Below are positions 63,458-64,000 of a DNA stretch of 64,000 nucleotides, piece after piece. This DNA is from Flavobacterium dankookense. GTDB lineage: Bacteria > Bacteroidota > Bacteroidia > Flavobacteriales > Flavobacteriaceae. The position numbers and the translations under genes were made by a program. Each line of letters starts with the position of its first letter. Position 1 is the first letter of the stretch. Location: the NCBI RefSeq assembly GCF_004362665.1, contig NZ_SNXR01000015.1:124001-188000 (forward strand). The letters run 5' to 3'. The notes below the pieces were generated by a model. The model was given only the letters and a program-made list of their open reading frames with translations, was not told the DNA's origin and did no database searches.

Positions 63458-64000
63458 ATGCCTAAACCATTTTATTTATTTTGTACATTACTTTTTAGTT
63501 CTTTTCTTTTTTCCCAAAACACAATTACTCTTAAAGGGAAAGTTATTGACCCAACAACCAAAATGCCTATCGAATCGGCTACGGTTTATTTAACTTCGGT
63601 GAAAGACTCATCCGTCGTAGATTACACTATCACTAATAAAACGGGTAACTTTGATATTAAAGTTCGGAAAAGTGATAAACCAATCAATCTTAAAGTATCA
63701 TTTGTTAGTTACCAAGATTTTGTTGAAACCATTGCCAATTTATCAACAGATAAAGATTTTGGAACAATTGAATTGAAAGAAATCACCAATCAGTTGAATG
63801 AAGTGATTATTAAATCAGAAATTCCGCCAATTCGAATTAAAAAAGACACACTAGAATTTAATGCAGCTTCTTTTAAAGTTGGGGCAGATGCTAACGTGGA
63901 AGCTTTATTAAAACAATTACCTGGAGTTGAAATTACACCAGAAGGAAAAATAACTGTCAATGGAAAAGAAGTAAACAATATTTTGGTCAATGGAAAACCA
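63458..64000 (+). CDS. TonB-type outer-membrane beta-barrel protein (partial, N-terminal part)
   Basis: The first 181 residues are in the window. A signal peptide ends near residue 20 (SFLFSQ). A carboxypeptidase-like regulatory domain (about 22-110; LKGKVIDPTTKMPIESATVYL) follows, then the start of a plug: LEFNAASFKVGADANVEALL and LPGVEITPEGKITVNGKEV. This pattern is typical of the outer-membrane beta-barrel group often annotated as TonB-dependent receptor without SusD partner. The rest lies beyond the right edge; ligand unknown. Confidence 0.85.
   Translation, partial: MPKPFYLFCTLLFSSFLFSQNTITLKGKVIDPTTKMPIESATVYLTSVKDSSVVDYTITNKTGNFDIKVRKSDKPINLKVSFVSYQDFVETIANLSTDKDFGTIELKEITNQLNEVIIKSEIPPIRIKKDTLEFNAASFKVGADANVEALLKQLPGVEITPEGKITVNGKEVNNILVNGKP

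Overview
The window is chromosomal DNA from a member of the Bacteroidota, most likely Flavobacterium or a close relative. The evidence is low G+C, a complete gldK-gldL-gldM-gldN gliding/type IX secretion cluster, an exosortase-F pair, SusC/SusD proteins, near-absence of Shine-Dalgarno sequences, and several promoters of the Bacteroidota type (TAnnTTTG near -7). Most of the first 35 kb and the last 4 kb is core genome. The 36-60 kb stretch is an accessory polysaccharide utilisation locus.

Layout. 0-4.5 kb: end of an unidentified gene, beta-carbonic anhydrase, a 60-bp tandem array of terminator-like hairpins, the primary sigma factor, and a small regulator/surface-protein group. 4.5-7.7 kb: pnp, rpsO and a free-methionine sulfoxide reductase. 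7.7-13.2 kb: xrtF with its partner, a probable metal-uptake set (HYC_CC_PP protein, TonB receptor, HMA protein), a DUF2490 protein and a DedA protein. 13.3-20.2 kb, minus strand: miaB, sigma-54 activator, lptE, TPR protein, secG, groS, groL. 20.7-30.7 kb: topA, an arginase-fold protein that has lost its metal-ligand histidines, gldKLMN, a FAD oxidoreductase and DUF983. 30.8-36 kb: ABC-F ATPase, small membrane proteins, an acyltransferase-like protein and a leucine-rich-repeat protein.

36.07-59.96 kb is a (gluco/galacto)mannan utilisation locus around an AraC regulator. SusC, SusD and a TIG-domain lipoprotein bind and import oligosaccharides. Two GH26 enzymes and a GH5_7-like enzyme cut mannan, a second GH5 enzyme probably cuts beta-1,4-glucan links, GH27 removes alpha-galactose, and a CE2-like and a SASA-family esterase remove acetyl groups. 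GH3 acts on beta-glucosides. A sodium symporter, an epimerase and a GH130 phosphorylase form the known phosphorolytic route (Man-Man to Man-Glc to Man-1-P plus glucose). A non-catalytic protein with two CBM-like domains lies in the same minus-strand operon.

60-64 kb: initiator tRNA, a GIY-YIG gene flanked by a duplicated tRNA 3' end, a J-domain/KTSC protein, era, der and the start of a TonB-type outer-membrane protein.

The least expected signals are non-coding. (1) Two copies of an intergenic element share a potential pseudoknot with covarying stems (15.45 kb and 20.3 kb). (2) A GIY-YIG gene lies between two copies of the tRNA-fMet 3' end and its terminator, one copy broken by a perfect GC palindrome. 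(3) A tandem array of bidirectional terminator-like hairpins lies between convergent genes. (4) A strong Shine-Dalgarno sequence precedes rpoD in a lineage that normally ignores it. (5) An AT-rich motif is shared by intergenic regions of the mannan locus. All calls come from reading the sequence; no database search was run.
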